This document shows, piece after piece, positions 44,968-60,559 of a DNA stretch of 64,000 bases. Origin of the DNA: Urechis unicinctus (Eukaryota; Annelida; Polychaeta; Xenopneusta; Urechidae); contig CM067343.1 in assembly GCA_034190875.2 (NCBI GenBank), positions 32,129,936 through 32,193,935 of the forward strand, given 5' to 3'. Numbering within the stretch: the stretch's first letter is position 1; the number at the start of each line of letters is the position of its first letter. The position numbers and the translations under genes are program-made. The notes below the pieces were generated by a model that saw nothing but the letters and a program-made list of their open reading frames with translations, searched no databases and was not told the DNA's origin.

Positions 44968-46437
44968 TGTCAACCATTAACCACTCCCACAAGCGAAGAC
45001 TGTCAGAAATTATGGAGTTAAAGCCACTTTCACTAAACCAAATCCTTGAGGGTCTGTATGATCTTAAGATTTAATAAGCTTCAAATTGATACCCTTGTCG
45101 CACTTACTGGATGAGGCGGGTACAACGGGCCGGTTGGAAGTAGATAAATGTTCCAAGCTGACATCGTTTTTGAAAGCTTATTGTTTTCAGTTTTTTGATC
45201 AATTTATAGTACGCTGTCAAATGAAGGCACTTCCAGATTTTGTCGCATTTGCAGCGCAAACTGCAACTACGTCACTATTCGTAATCCGTATAAAATGATT
45301 TCGCAGCCGACATTTGTGTGTGCGGGACAATGAACGCCAGTTATGTTGAAGGTTGGGTTCCAAGTAATAACCGCAGTACGGCATATAAAAGCGGTCCATC
45401 GTCTCGTCGATATGCGACACAAGATCGGTTTAAATAGTCAATCAAGCGTCTAGTGAGACTTGTTTCACTAATTGCGCATGGGATGCATAAGTACCATTGA
45501 TGGCTGTATTCAGATGCAAATTGCCATTAATGGCTGGTCAATGTTCCCTAAATGTCACATACATGAAGTCGAGTTCAGTAACTAACAGTTCATATTAGCA
45601 TCACCGTAATCCTGGGCGCAGATTAACTACAATGACACTTCCATAATCGACGTGCAATGTTGGTTTCTGTTGTTTCGGTTAGATATCGCTTCACCCACGT
45701 GACCATGCGAATATATATGCGATGGCACCTACACGTGATAATCGCACCGTATGATCGCCGTGTATATTAAGCTACCGTGACGGAAGTTGATGTTGCTGGT
45801 GCCTCATTTGTGGCAAAGAGTCTGACGAGATCGGTTCGTATCCGATGGAGTTTTTAAATCTAAAAATTAAATCGCATAAAAGCAACCAGCATTAATCACC
45901 TGTGTAGGGGGAGGTCGGACTACCAGCGAAGATAACCATTCCAAAAGGTTACTTAAACGACCACATTTCTTGGGTTAGTCGTACTTCATTGACGTTGTGT
46001 GGGTAGTAGTAAATGTAATATATGTTGTGTACATTTTCATGCTGAATCATATACATCAATCCCAATTAAAAGACCGCGATAAGTAAAGATTAGTTATGCG
46101 GATCAAGTATAACTACAATGTCAGCAAGAAGCATTCATTTCAATGTTTGCAAATTGTTCTTGTCGGGTTTCGTCTTCGGGTATTCAGTATCTTCCAGGAT
46201 ATAGTATTGTCAGTGTTCCTGTTCTTGATCCTTGTTGAGTTTGTCGCCCCTCGGACTGGACAACCCACTGGCGTTGTCCGGCTTTGCAGATGTTATGATT
46301 TCACGTGTTAGCGAGATGGGGTAATATCGTGTATTCCCGACTGGATTAACTTTAAGAAAACAATACTTGATTGGCTGAGAGGTGGATAGTGGGTTATATA
46401 TAATAAAGGTTACCTCAGATCATCGATTAACATAAAT

Positions 46438-46524
46438 AGATAACCTAAGATCATGTCGATATAATATACAAGATCAAGTCGATAGATAACATAAGATTAT
46501 GTCGATAGATAACATAGGATCCTG
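46438..46524. repeat. 23-bp minisatellite, 3.8 units, C2 only
   Basis: Units at 46,438-46,460, 46,461-46,483, 46,484-46,506 and a partial at 46,507-46,524, consensus AGATAACATAAGATCATGTCGAT cut at 23 bp. C1 (about 25,650-25,685) passes from 'cctcatatcat' straight to 'ctgaaac', so the array arose or expanded in C2. Confidence 0.9.
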
Positions 46525-46565
46525 AAACACAGCTACTCTGCTCCTGCAAGAATGCTGCAATTTCC

Positions 46566-47333
<768 letters not shown>

Positions 47334-50244
47334 AGTTTTTTGATTCTTACACACCAAGCGGCTGCTTTCAAACCGGAAGATTACAAGCATATGATCAGCC
47401 GTAGTAGTATATCGATAAAAGCTCAACGAGTACTGCAGAATGGGAAATTAAAAGGAGTTTTAGGTGACTCCGATGTAACGCATCCTACCATTGACAGGCA
47501 ATACTGCTAATAATTTAGCACTTCCATTGTTCTCGGGGTAACTTTGCAGTCATTCGACCAAGAACCGGGCACAGACGATCAAGCTACATCTATCCAAGGA
47601 GACAAATGTTAGCGAAAACACTTTCAGATGCAAAAGTAACAGTTCATATTGTTGCTGCCAGTTGTTAAAAAAACTTGATATGAATACGGTTATGTGATGC
47701 AATGACATTTAGATGAACGTTAATTATCGTAGTTTCTCAGCGGGCCATTTCCACGGTTACGGCCTGGAACTAAAATGATGGACGATTTATACCGGCTGCC
47801 TAGGTGATATGGCCATTGGTCTTTAACAGAAACTGATAATCGCATGTATGTATTGTGAGGGTGCCAGAACGTGGTAGTAAATTACATGCGTAGTTGATTG
47901 ATCAGTGCCTATCAGAAAGGCTTTTAGCATTATTATATTACCTAAGCCAAAAGATGAAGAGAATCGCTGACTTTTGACGGACGATCCTTATGGTATTCAA
48001 TTATATAACAGCTGCTGTGCATAAAAAAATACCCGGGTTATTTCAATAATCAAGGCAATTAATGGTATTTCACAACCAATCAGCCGCATGGCTGCTTTAG
48101 CTAATGAAATTATTAAGTTGTTAATAATGATTGCACACCTGTAATAGTTTGGCGAATGATAACTAAATGCGTCTTACTGAAGTTTCACACTATGCATCGG
48201 ACGCTGAATAATTTCCAATCTTGAAGAGCATTATTTGGAAGGCTAGTAGTCTTCAAGCACTTCTCCATATTTTTCGCTCGAATAAGTAGATGATGAATAT
48301 CACAAAACCATCCACATTTGGGAACGTCTCTGCATATATATTGCATGAACAGTCGATGTCTGATCCAGGATGTATTGATTTATTTGTTGTATAAAGTGGC
48401 ATTTGTGGGGGACACCATGTTGTGGCGCGTATCGTCGTTTGCTGCACTTTGCTGTTAAAAGCCAACCACCAAGTCTAATCGAAATATTCGAGTGTCCAAC
48501 CTTATGTAGTGCTTTACATGTGTTTTTAGCAATCCGAACTATCAACGACATCAGTGATAGTTGTTGACACCAATTTAAAAGATACCAGTCAAAAACAGTA
48601 GAAAATCGGCCATGACTATTTTACCTTATTTGGCATAACCAACTTCAACAGAACCGACAGTGTGTGTCAATATCATGTATAAGTGTTTCACGTTATGCAC
48701 ACAAACAAAAATAATTGCCGTCGATGAAAGCTCAGACTGAAGCAGCAAAGATCGTTATTATGTGTTGTCGATTTCTATTGGTGTTTAGAAGACAGGAGCA
48801 TGCCATCTGTACGGTGCGTATAAGGTAATCGCTATTTCAGAAATAGCTTACTCAGACGTTAAACAGATTGATCTATGAAAGAAGTAAAGTATAATACCTG
48901 CATACAATTTCAGCAGAGAACGGGATAATAAAACCGCATCAGTGCCATAAAGATGTCACATTTAACAACAATTTCAATCCACAACGACTTCAATCTAAAG
49001 GCAGCTGAATGCTCCTGGATTAAATATCAGTTACCAACAGTCACGGATTGCTGCTCGAATATATAGTGCCATCACCTTTATAAATTTCCTTTCGAATATC
49101 ATGTTTTGATAGCAGTCACGGAACTAATATCCATTTCGTGTTTCAGCGACCGGCTGTAGGTCATTTGCTGCCACTTTTGAAAGCATCTGACGCGGCGACT
49201 TCAAGTACAGTTGCACATTTTGCCTGACGCTCTGTCATGTCTTATGCAACTCAAACGTCTCACATGTCCAGTCAACCGTTGTTATAAAACACCGACAAAC
49301 ATGAAATATGTGAATGGTTATCAATGACTGATATTGCAAAGAAGACTTGTGGTTCGGGGGAATTCGATCAATAAAATACATACTTCTTTTGCTTGTACTG
49401 TCCATAAACCGTAACAAAGGGACAAAGTACAAAAAAGGCAAAGGAAGATGTTATGATATTGCTGGTGCTACATCTGTCTATAAAATCATCAATTATCTCA
49501 TTTTGTCATTAGTATGACGTCGTCGTGAGGCTTATAGATTCCACCTGGATTCTCTACCACCGCTTTGAGTACTTAATTTTCTTGTTTTGTACTGTGCTCC
49601 GTCGTTATAGGTTTTGTTGCTGCTTGCATTTGCTTGAAATGGGACCAGTCAGCGAAATCAAAAGGGACCAGAAGTAGATTTCTTGTAGGTTATACGAAAT
49701 TAACCCTGTAGCTTCAATGGGATCTCGGTCAGAATCGTGAGCGAATATCGGGTCTAGATAGTCTCCAACAAAGATTAGACTCTTGATTAGATAGTCCCCT
49801 TAAACCAAGGCGAGTGGGCAGCTTATATCATGGTCCCAGCCGGGTGGGTTCCCGTTCCGGGCCACTCAACCAGCAGACTCCATTGGTCAGGCAGGGCTGA
49901 ATCTTCCTCACTGCTCTTGACCTCACGGAACCACATGGGGAGTGAACCCGTGAAGCCATCAAACAATGGGATTGACGTCGCGTCATCTGCATGACGTTTA
50001 CGTGCTGTATTAACGGCACCAACCCCTGTTTTGACCATCAAAATAATCGATCTCAAAATCTATTGTGAGTGATATTCAGAATATTTGATAACCAAATAAT
50101 TGTGTTGGCCCATAAGCGCACCATGCACGTGCCCAGTTTAAAACAGGTATGACGTTCTTCGTCTACATATTGAAAGTCCATTTAGGTCAATATGAAGATG
50201 CAGATTCTCCTATGCCTATTGGCTGTATAAGGCATCACTGCTCT
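47334..50244. other. Unique DNA with one weak GC-richer ORF
   Basis: The minus-strand ORF from ATG at 50,038 down to 49,823 (71 codons) lies in the most GC-rich patch of this stretch. It contains the run PLFDGFTGSLPMWFREV followed by acidic and Trp-containing sequence. It could be an exon or a transposon remnant; I do not recognise it and see no convincing splice sites. Nothing else here looks coding. Confidence 0.25.
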
Positions 50245-52591
50245 GAGATTGACCAGACAATCAATTTCACGCTCATATACATTATTTGTTCAGGAATCTA
50301 TGACCACTTCATTTACATGCGATATATTTTTGTGACAATGAGTGATGGCTTAATCACCGAACCAAAAGGCATAAGTCATCTATCATACTAGCGCCATGCC
50401 TCATAATAGGAAACCCCGAAGTAATCATTCAGCGGTAGATACATTACCAATGCATAGCTTTAGATTGGTGTTCCGTATCCTCAAGGCATTCACATCGCAT
50501 GATCAACTTTTCAAGCCGTCAGAATTGTGCTGTTCAGGCAGGTGCGTCATAATTATGTCAGCCACAGAATATTAGCATGGCTCATATTGATTCAAAGACA
50601 ACGAGTACAACATATCATTAAACATCGTAGGACTTCATACATTGCGTGCTATATATGGTCATCACGCTCCAACACGGAGGAATTGTGATACAGCAATGAC
50701 ACAAGCATCAATGCTACTCAAAATGCCTAGCGCACCAATGCTACTAAAACAATACATATTGGTTATTCATTACATGGACTTAATTCACCAGAAAGCAGCT
50801 GTAATATGACAGTTTGGTTATTGCAGTAGTTTATATTACATTTAAGCTGAATGCGCAAGGAAATAAAATATTCACAGAACATATCATGCAGTGTAACCTA
50901 GCTTATCAGCTAAGCCGAATATATTTGTCACATGTTGGTTGCCCTATAATACAGACTGATGTGACAGATTGTTATGTCTCCAGGGGAGGTTTCACAATAA
51001 TACTACGTCATCGACCAAATGCAAGATCTCTCGTGTATCAGGTGTCCACTGTATGGACAGGCTGGACAAGAGAGGACGTTTGTAGAAGCTCACCATGTGA
51101 CAGAGCGAAAGACATGATACATACAGACATCACGTATTAGGAATCTTTAACGGCGGTCAAGATGGAGCATTCGGACAAAACAATGATGCGTCGTTCTGTC
51201 ATATACCGCGGAATTATAACTTAAACCATAGAAAACCATATATTGTTGTTGATAATAACGGATGTCTGGTGCTGGTTGTGGTCATATAGAGGTCCTAGCA
51301 ACTAACTCAACACAACATTTGCACTGCCTACGTTCTGAGATAAACCACCACACTACTAAAAGGCGATTATAGTTATGTTACAATGAGTGATGATTATATC
51401 AATGAGACAGAAGAGATACATAGTCCACCATATAGGCACCAATGTTAGATTGTGGAACAAAAGCCAGATTCAGGTCTTGAAATAACTCGTGGTGTGACAT
51501 ATGCTTTATTGGTGTACACTTCCTTGAAGACATTTATGCCGCATGGCCAGGATTTATGCACTTCTCAACTTATTATACATTGTTTTAAGCTTGATGTTCG
51601 ACAGACATGCGATTGTTTACAAATAAACTAACCCGGGCGATGGTGATATATGCGTCGGACAAATTGCATTGTACATAGCCCACGTTCGCCATTAACCCTG
51701 TTACTATTTAGGGATTCAGTAAACAAGTAATTGCGACAATCTACGGGATTTCAAATCGCAGGTTTCCTATTAGTGATCCGCTAATTTTTTTTTTTCAACC
51801 GTATCACTACCGCAGGTGGCAGAGGTTAAATTCGTTGATATCAGTGCAATAACGGACCGTGCTGTGTTGGGCGTTCTGTTAAACAACACCCTGATATGTC
51901 TATGATGGACTTATCTTAACTATTGCATTGATCCTTGCTATACATGACTAAAGGTTATGCAGTTTGTTAATATTCTCATTGCACAAGGACAAAAGGGTAG
52001 ATACTAATGCACTGTGATCACAGTGAAAGCATCGACAAAATGAGCCCAGTTGCTTCATCAAAACTGTTCTGTCATTCGCCTTATTTTATTTGATTATGAC
52101 TGCTTTATTACTAAGCTATTCTAAAAATGTATGAACAATGATTGGACCGATGGCTAACCTTAGTGTCACGCAAATTCAGTGATGACGGGCTGGAATGCAT
52201 TTTATTTTTTTAATTATCCAGACAAAATCCTACATAAAGCTGCAGTTTCTTCTGCATTGACAAACAGGTTCTCAGGTAGTGTTTAATGCCCACATGGCTT
52301 CCTTCTCATCATGATTAGATTTGCCAAATACCTTGCAGCGTCTATGATCAAGACAGGAATGTATTTCTTTTACCTTCCCCCGGCAGGACAACTGACTATA
52401 ACAGTTGTCGCTAAATGCTTGCTGTCTGCGCGTTATTGCTGTACAAATGACCGAATGCATAATTCATCATGGGTTAAACGCGTGCTGTATTCTCGACTTG
52501 TCAGAAAACATGGCGTGGTGCCAAAACCGGCATTTCTTAACATATCGATCAAGTAGGAAAAAAAAATAAGAGTGAATCCGTTGCGTACAAT

Positions 52592-52743
52592 TCTCAGTGG
52601 GATATCATGGTGTGATGTCTCCATCTGATTCTCCGTGTAATATTATGGTGTGAAGTCTCCCTCTGATACTCAGTGCGATATCATGATGTGATGTCTCCAT
52701 CTGATTCTCAGGGTGATATCATGGTGTGATGTCTTCATTATTC
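52592..52743 (+). repeat. 38-bp minisatellite, 4 units (R-III)
   Basis: Units at 52,592-52,629, 52,630-52,667, 52,668-52,705 and 52,706-52,743, each containing a variant of GATATCATGGTGTGATGTCTCC. R-II has one unit and R-I two. Confidence 0.95.
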
Positions 52744-55700
52744 ATTTGCCAGATCATAACCCAGGTACCAGTGTAGCATCCGAAAATATCCTGCATACTG
52801 AATGTTCAGAAATGACCATGCTATTATCGTCTTCACGTGAAAAAAATATATTCTCGAGCTTTAACTCTCAATTTTGTTACAATAGCATACACAAAAGATT
52901 TTTCGACATTATTGCTCATTAAATGTACTTGATGCATTTTCAGATATAGAAAACAGTGGCTAATTTTATATTCACATGAACACATAACGGAACATGAAAC
53001 TTAACCATAAATAAGTCAACTATTATGATTTATTAGATCAAAATGTTGATGGTATACCATAATGTTGGATATACTTCCTTTTTTGTTGTATTTAGTTTTA
53101 TTGCATGCCATTATGGCTAATGGATGGGTTAAACTGTCAACTACGCTAGAAAAATACTCAGCTCGTCGTGAATAACTTTGCTCGCTGTAATGTATCCACT
53201 GTGTATCATCACATCAATTGATATTTCCAAATAATTTAAGCACTAAAACATATATCCCTGGATTTTCCATAACCAAGCTTTACTTAATTAACAAAAGACT
53301 GCCTCTGTGATTTTGTGGGGCTGTTGTACAGTTATTTTTATTGGTTTTGTAAGTGATATTTCAAGCCTCAATTCCAACAACATAGTTTCGATCAATGTTT
53401 TAGTAATTGGAAAGGGAATCGGTTTCGGCATTGATATATGAGTGAAAATAATATATTATACCCAACAGAAATAAGGCAATAGATATACATTGTTTGTCTT
53501 CAAACCAAGATGACCACTGTATCTGCATATTATAGGTAAAAATGCAAAACCGTCGTATGGTAATCCTGCTCTTTATCAGCTCCTTTTTGGAGGTATCCCA
53601 GTTATAAAATTGGTCAGTAGGTTGAAGCCAAAAGTAATTAAAATGACTGCGGTTCATTTAACCGTGCAATATAGTAATATTGCGTGCTCAATTGTAACAG
53701 ATATGACGTCAGTCATTGTTCGTGGCAAGTATATCAAACCCTAGGATAAGCAGTTCACTAAGCTGTGTTTATATTTTGGTAGTGAGAAATGCTGCATTAG
53801 ACGTTCGGCTTAAAATTGGACGATGTCTTCATGCAGACTACTGTAATACTACGCTTTAGGTTGATGGATTGAGGAAGATGAATGCAATGTTAGGCTTCAA
53901 CGAGCAGACACAGTAGAGACTGTAGTTTGAATGAAATTACATGTTGCTAATTCAAGCTGTACCAACTGCTCCAGAGGATGTGATGGCAATGCTGATTTCA
54001 TCATTACGGAACAGATGCACAGGATTATTTATTAACGCACGGTGAATTCAATGGCGAGTCCTTATCCTAACAGCGATAGGTTATAACAGGTACCAGCCAT
54101 ATTGAAGATGGATTATTGGCCTCATTAAATAATCCGGAGTCATGTTTGTCGTGAATAATAGTTATTATGCTATATGTTATGAGAAGGTCCATGTTACGCA
54201 TAATTAGCCAGCGTCATTATTTAGAAAGCCAGAATCCCACAAGGGGAAGGTAAGATACAGAGAAGATCAAAATGCAGGTAATGAGAAAGATAACAAGCAT
54301 TGAGTATGTTTGTCTTCTGTCGCTGAAACTTGTTAGTATTTGACTACATAAATTGTATTTTGTTTGATTTGTACAAATTTGCTCCCGTGGCGAATGTCAG
54401 CATAAATCCTAAACAGTACCAAGGTCAGCCAAGATGACGAACCTGTATACAGGGTATTGGTAACAGCCACTATCAAATGGTAATTATGTTCCATTTGCAG
54501 AGGTATCAGAGCATAAATACCTCGCGATGGTAGCCATCACTTATACAACAGAAACAAATATATATCAGAGCCTTACGGAATCAGCATTGCCCTCTATGTG
54601 CACGAAGCTTGTTTGAATACATATTGAAAGCACCATTACTACCTACCAGCAACAATGCCTTCGATGATGGCACTATGTACCACAAATGCAAATTAGATCC
54701 AACATTTATGCAGCATAGTAATATTGAACGGGAACTCATCTATTGAACCACAAGTGCGATATTTTTCCACCTCAGACATTAACAAGAACATGGAAGCTTC
54801 ACAGGTTACACCAATACTGTTTTGAGTCCATCATGGATTGCCCCCACTGATCAGAAAAAATACAGAGACGCAGCATAATATAGGCAGCCAATGTACCACA
54901 CGTAACCTGACACAGAAACTGCTTCAGCTGCCCATAAACATGAGAGAAAAGGCCCTCGATACTCATAAGATCATTTAACCTTCATTCTTGGGTCAAGTTT
55001 GTGCATGTGTGCATTATTTGATTACCATACAAGTGTGCGGGGTGCTTTATTGGAAACTTGTATAAAGCATTCACAAAACATGTTTGTTTTGAAGGCAGCT
55101 TTTTAGCTCATTAAAACATTTGTAAACATAAAAGAAGTGTCAAATTGCTTTTTTCTTTAATTTGAGATGATATTAAATGAAGGTGATAACAGACAATATT
55201 GTTAAATTAGACAATCAGAGTAATAAGTCTTTAACATGCAAACAGTAAACCCGAACACTACATCATTCGGCTTGGAACAGAGAACGCGTGAAGCATGGTA
55301 TCTACTACATGGCATCAGGTTACAAGTTCAAAGCAGCTCTCAGAGACTTCCACCGCTGCGGGTTAAAAGCAGAAAGAAACCTCACGGTATTGGCAAAACG
55401 ACAGGCTCAATGTAAAAACAGAACTTCTTCCCTAAATACAAGGCTAGTTCTGCAGCACTACAATTTTATAAACTTACTCGGCATATCACGATATCAATAT
55501 GTGTCACAGCGAGTAACCAGAAATAATCATTCTATTTATTTTATTAAACATTGCTGCATGTGTACTGATTAGTGTAAAATGTATTCGGAATCTCTCTTGA
55601 GTGGAGACCCTTACATTTCCCGAGTGACCCGTACCCCGAATAACCATTACCCAAATTGTGTTATCGTAATGTTGTCAGTGAAAACGACGCCCTGTAGAAA

Positions 55701-58066
55701 GAGAAACTCATTCCGTTGCACTTTTGATTCAATAATCGGTCATTCATTTTCAGTGAAGTCGAAGGACATAACGACAATCATATTTACACCTGACGTATTC
55801 CATGTGTAGTTATCATCTTGTCTGTCATTTCACTATGGGAATATGCAGCTAGATTACCCTGACATCAGCCTAATAAATGACATAATCAAACTTCAATGGT
55901 AGACACTGCTTTTGGCTCAATCATCTCAGAGTGAAAACCAAACCACAAGTAGCCATTTGTTACATAGAAATCATTAATTCTCCCACGAAACACTTTCAAT
56001 TAAATATTACACAAGAACCTATCTGCATGAAATCGATAATAATCAATGGTAGACACTGCTATTTACCCAATCATCTCAGGGTGAATAATAACACCTAACC
56101 TCCGCACCAATCTAAATAGATTAATAGCAACGCGTTTCATAATCAAATATCAATGTTTAAATGAACAACTGATCCATGCAGGAACATGCCATTTTGTAAA
56201 ATATAAGGGGAAAATGTTTTGTCGGGCGTGTTTGCTTAACCTACGGCACGCGTGCGAGGAAACGTTTACAAAAGGGCTGCCCAAGTTATAAAAAAAACAA
56301 CTAAATAGTAACACATGGAGCACAAACAAAACTACCGCCGTCGAACTGTCAATATCACACAAGTACTTGCACGTTTACCTGCCAACTTAAAAAAAACACT
56401 GCCGGGGGTGTACGACAAAAATACCCTGTCTCTGCGCAATGATTTGTTGATAGAAACCATTAACGTCTGATGCGTAAGTTAGGCTACTTGGAAAGAATAT
56501 GAGCATTGAAGATAACTATTCAGTTCCAGTAGGTACAGCAATGCATTGCTATTATTTTACTCTGAACTGTACAAAGTTTAATATGCGATACCTTTTCAAG
56601 CACACACGGTCGGTTGAGTATAATCGGCTTCCTTCTGGCTATATCTATTCCATTTATGGCAACATATGTCATGAAAACCAAGTAGAAATGCATGCATGGG
56701 TATGATGGTAACTAGTAATCTGTAAATTATATGAATACTCGGAAGTTTGCGCTTGTTTGCGTTAGTTGAATGTGCCTTATTTTTATTGTTTACAATAAGG
56801 TTGTTACCACAAGAAACATTCCAAGAGGAAAAACAACCCTCATTAGTTATATGAAATACTAGTGCACATTTAAGCCAAAAACTCATCGAATCCTACTTTT
56901 TTGTTATTCATCATCCCCGGACGAATAGTCTAGCACTATTCCCATACACGACTCATCACGCAATCATACACGAAATATGATGAAGCGGTAGAATTTCCCC
57001 ATATCCAATCAAATGAATGCGTCCAATGAGAACACATTGAATGTCTTCTGGAATTATGGGGCGTCTCAAAAGTTCAAATTGACACCACAACAAGCGCTTT
57101 AATCGCTTAGCTGCACGATAGTATGTTAACGTAATAGTCAGTTAAAAAGAACCAGTTGTGTGTCTGCTTCTCTCGCCAACTGTGTGATTTACGGTGCCAC
57201 TCAGCGTGAAACAACAAATCGGAGGTTGAATGTGTGCCCGGCTCATAAAAATCACTCGTCCGGTTGGACAAGTTCTTCGGAACTTGTAGAACTAGCCAAT
57301 GAGGGACAACAACTCAAAAGTACCCGAGAGTGACCGAGGGACACGGCTTGTGATTGGAGCATCCCAAATCTGGGATGTCTGTCCATTTCAAGACATTAAG
57401 GTCTCCCAGACCTGAGGCGAGACTATTGAATATCAGTAACATGTAAACTTGACTACATGCAACCGATACTTTATTATCGTTTGTCCTTGGAGGAGAGATA
57501 GCAAAGACAGTCATGAGCACATATTCCGTTGATGTTTGTGATTAAGTATGCGGCCTAGTGTACCTATGCATATTAACATCTTCGTTATATGTTACCCATG
57601 TGTTTTGTCTTATCTCCATCTGTGGTATATAGTTGAAGCAACCACTGTATAAATTCCCTTATCGAAGCTCGCTCTTTTTCCCATATCACCTCGAACCCAA
57701 TGTGTGTATTTACTAATCAGAGTAAAATGTATTTGCAAACTACGGCCAATCCAGCTGGCATGACCTTAAGTTAGATATTCGACTACAATTACCACTCCTG
57801 CTTGGGTCGTACTTCCTAAAGGACACACTATGACTTGGTTTAGCCGGTGGCTCTCTTGATGGTGACAAGCATGTTTTCTTACAGGGGTCTCCTCAACTTC
57901 ATTTGTATTTGTATATGAATATAACTCTCTTCCACTATTTATCATAATATTTCTATGCAGGGTTGAATAATCTATACCGTTAACCTGTATAAATTGATTA
58001 CAAATTGTATTCACATTCTCGCTCTTTGGTAATTAAAAGAATGCGCATCTGAATAATTAGCAATTA

Positions 58067-58306
<240 letters not shown>

Positions 58307-60535
58307 TATATGTAGTTTATTCGTAACCTGGCACTTGTTAACATCTCCATATTTAGAGCTAGATCGGTTGCATATAAGACTGCCTAACACACCCTTGGGA
58401 TTTCGACTTCACCGTTTTAAATAGCCAGGCTATTTTTCACTTTACCGATGGTGAGCTCTGCACACGACCTGTTACTTAGACAAGAAAAAACACTATTGTG
58501 CAACTGTGAATAGCATTTCGCCGGTTCAAAGAGCTTGAGGTTTATTATAGCGAATAGTCACATTAAAGGATTGTATTACGGAGGCTGCATTGTTCAATAT
58601 ACCTTATTAATGCCAATGCTTTGCCCTGGGAATGCCTCAAACCTAGGTTCAATAGGCATGAGATGTTGGATTGGTTCAAGTTACTAAATGGGGTTGCAAC
58701 GAATGATCTTACATATTGTACCCTCCTCTCGTCTCGTGAAAGACTGTGATTAGGTGCTCCGGGCGATGGTTCATAGCCAATATGGCATAGAAAGCTTCAT
58801 TAAATCAATACATGTCTGGATACTTTTAGCAACACACGTTCGTTGACAAAACCCGATAACATCAATATATTTCCTAAAAACCATAGATACTTTGACCCCA
58901 ATGGTCGAAATAATGTTTAAACATGAGTTTTAAATATGTATATATGATCTATGAAAAGATTTTACTGTTTTTAATTGTTATGTAGTAACTGATTGACAAC
59001 ACACTGCTGTGTCCTGTGGCCTGATATGGCTTGCGCACACTTCTCCTAAATGTAATCTATTGCGTTTATGAACCTCATACAAACGATCGATCTCACAGCT
59101 ATTTGTTTTCAGGTACTATAGGATATATATTCCGGATCCTTTTAATCACATGCTAGAGAGCAACTTTTCATTTATTTACTTAACAGTCAGCCAATAAAGC
59201 ATCAGAAAGTTTTTGTGGTAGTAATGTTTATGAGCCAAGTACGGGTCAGGAACATCGCCTTTCAATTAACCCACAAAATATCCGGTTTTACGTTCCACGA
59301 AGTTATGATAACAAAACATAGCGACAAAGTTGGTCAATGCAGCGCTCAATGCATTTCACCAAAATTTACCATGACCTCTTGAGACTGGCAGCATCGTCAT
59401 AATATCATCCGTTAATTGAGTCAGCACATATTTTATATAACCATTTCGGAAACGAAGTAGTCTAATGACAAAATACAAATAATAGCGGCGTCAGAGTAAA
59501 CTGTTTTTTGTCTTCCTCTTCGGCTTTTAGCGGCCCCTTCTATTCTACCGCACTGCCAAACTCCAACCTTTCCATCGCAGGCAGTAATTTTTATAATCTC
59601 ACTGCCTCACATCGTTTTAGTTACGTCCACATGTTTTACTTTTCTGGGTGTACAGCACCTGCGATCGTCTCCTATATCAAGTGTTTTTTCACTTTCTCAA
59701 GGCGCTTTCGATCAGATGGTTAAAATTTACTGCTTGGTGGCGTCTCCCTTGCTGGGACGTGTTTGTTTGATCTCTTTCCAAAGCAGAATAACCACTAAGC
59801 AGCTGTAGCTGGCGTCATTCCTACATATCAATCAAACGTTAAAACGACAGGTAATGGAAAGGAGGAACCCCGTTTACGACTGAGGCCTGCGGTCTTTATA
59901 CCTTCTGTGACATGTTGTATACATTGGGTTTTAGTTAAATAAATGAAAAATAATGAAGCAATGTGAAAGAGAATAAAGATAGTTAAGTGTGACATAAGCA
60001 ACAGGGCTGCTTAAAGTCACTTTGGCGATGGAGCTGTACAATATGTTATACTGAATGTGGCACCTATGCACGACATATGTGTTTTGTTTGAAGCGTAGGA
60101 AATTCAATGAAGAATTCCTCCTTTTGCGAAGTTTGTGTAAGTTTGTACATTCAGCTCTCACCACACATATATATTTGCCTTTGTAAGACAATTGTATAGC
60201 ACATGCAAGCCCCTGAAGCATTATTGTGACTGTCTTAAGTAGTGGTATAAATAATGACTGTGTTGCAGTAGCCCACTATATCATGGCTGGTGGTTATTAT
60301 TCATAATCGTCTTACTCGTCATATATACACATAGTTAGTGCCGTTTCACACCTAATACTAATTGAAGAGACGGAAAGGCATTGAGTCATAGTTTCGTCAT
60401 TCCATGGTTCTATAACGAAGAGGATTATTTGCTCCTGTAATGACAAAATTTAGATATATGCAGTCTGTGTGAAAGGCGCTGGAGAATAATTCGATTGTTC
60501 ATGGGCGACAGGTTGGGGCACATGACATAATTCCT

Positions 60536-60538
60536 TAA
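60536..60538. other. Left TAA target-site duplication
   Basis: TAA immediately before CACCCCAG. It pairs with TAA at 62,248-62,250; a 3-bp TWA duplication is the known signature of PIF/Harbinger insertion. Confidence 0.85.
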
Positions 60539-60559
60539 CACCCCAGTTACACAGACGGT

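Larger units (their letters stand above)
42685..46565 (+). repeat. Block C copy 2 (C2)
   Basis: Direct copy of C1; anchors are given there. It has its own extra segment (44,638-44,967) and a local 23-bp minisatellite (46,438-46,524). Between about 45,535 and 46,035 it cannot be aligned with C1. Similarity ends just after 'ctcctgcaagaatgctg', where C1 passes into R-II. Confidence 0.85.

Noticed and set aside
44778..45074. 98-codon ORF in C2.
   Set aside because: It straddles the join between a C2-specific segment and ordinary block C sequence; C1 does not support it.
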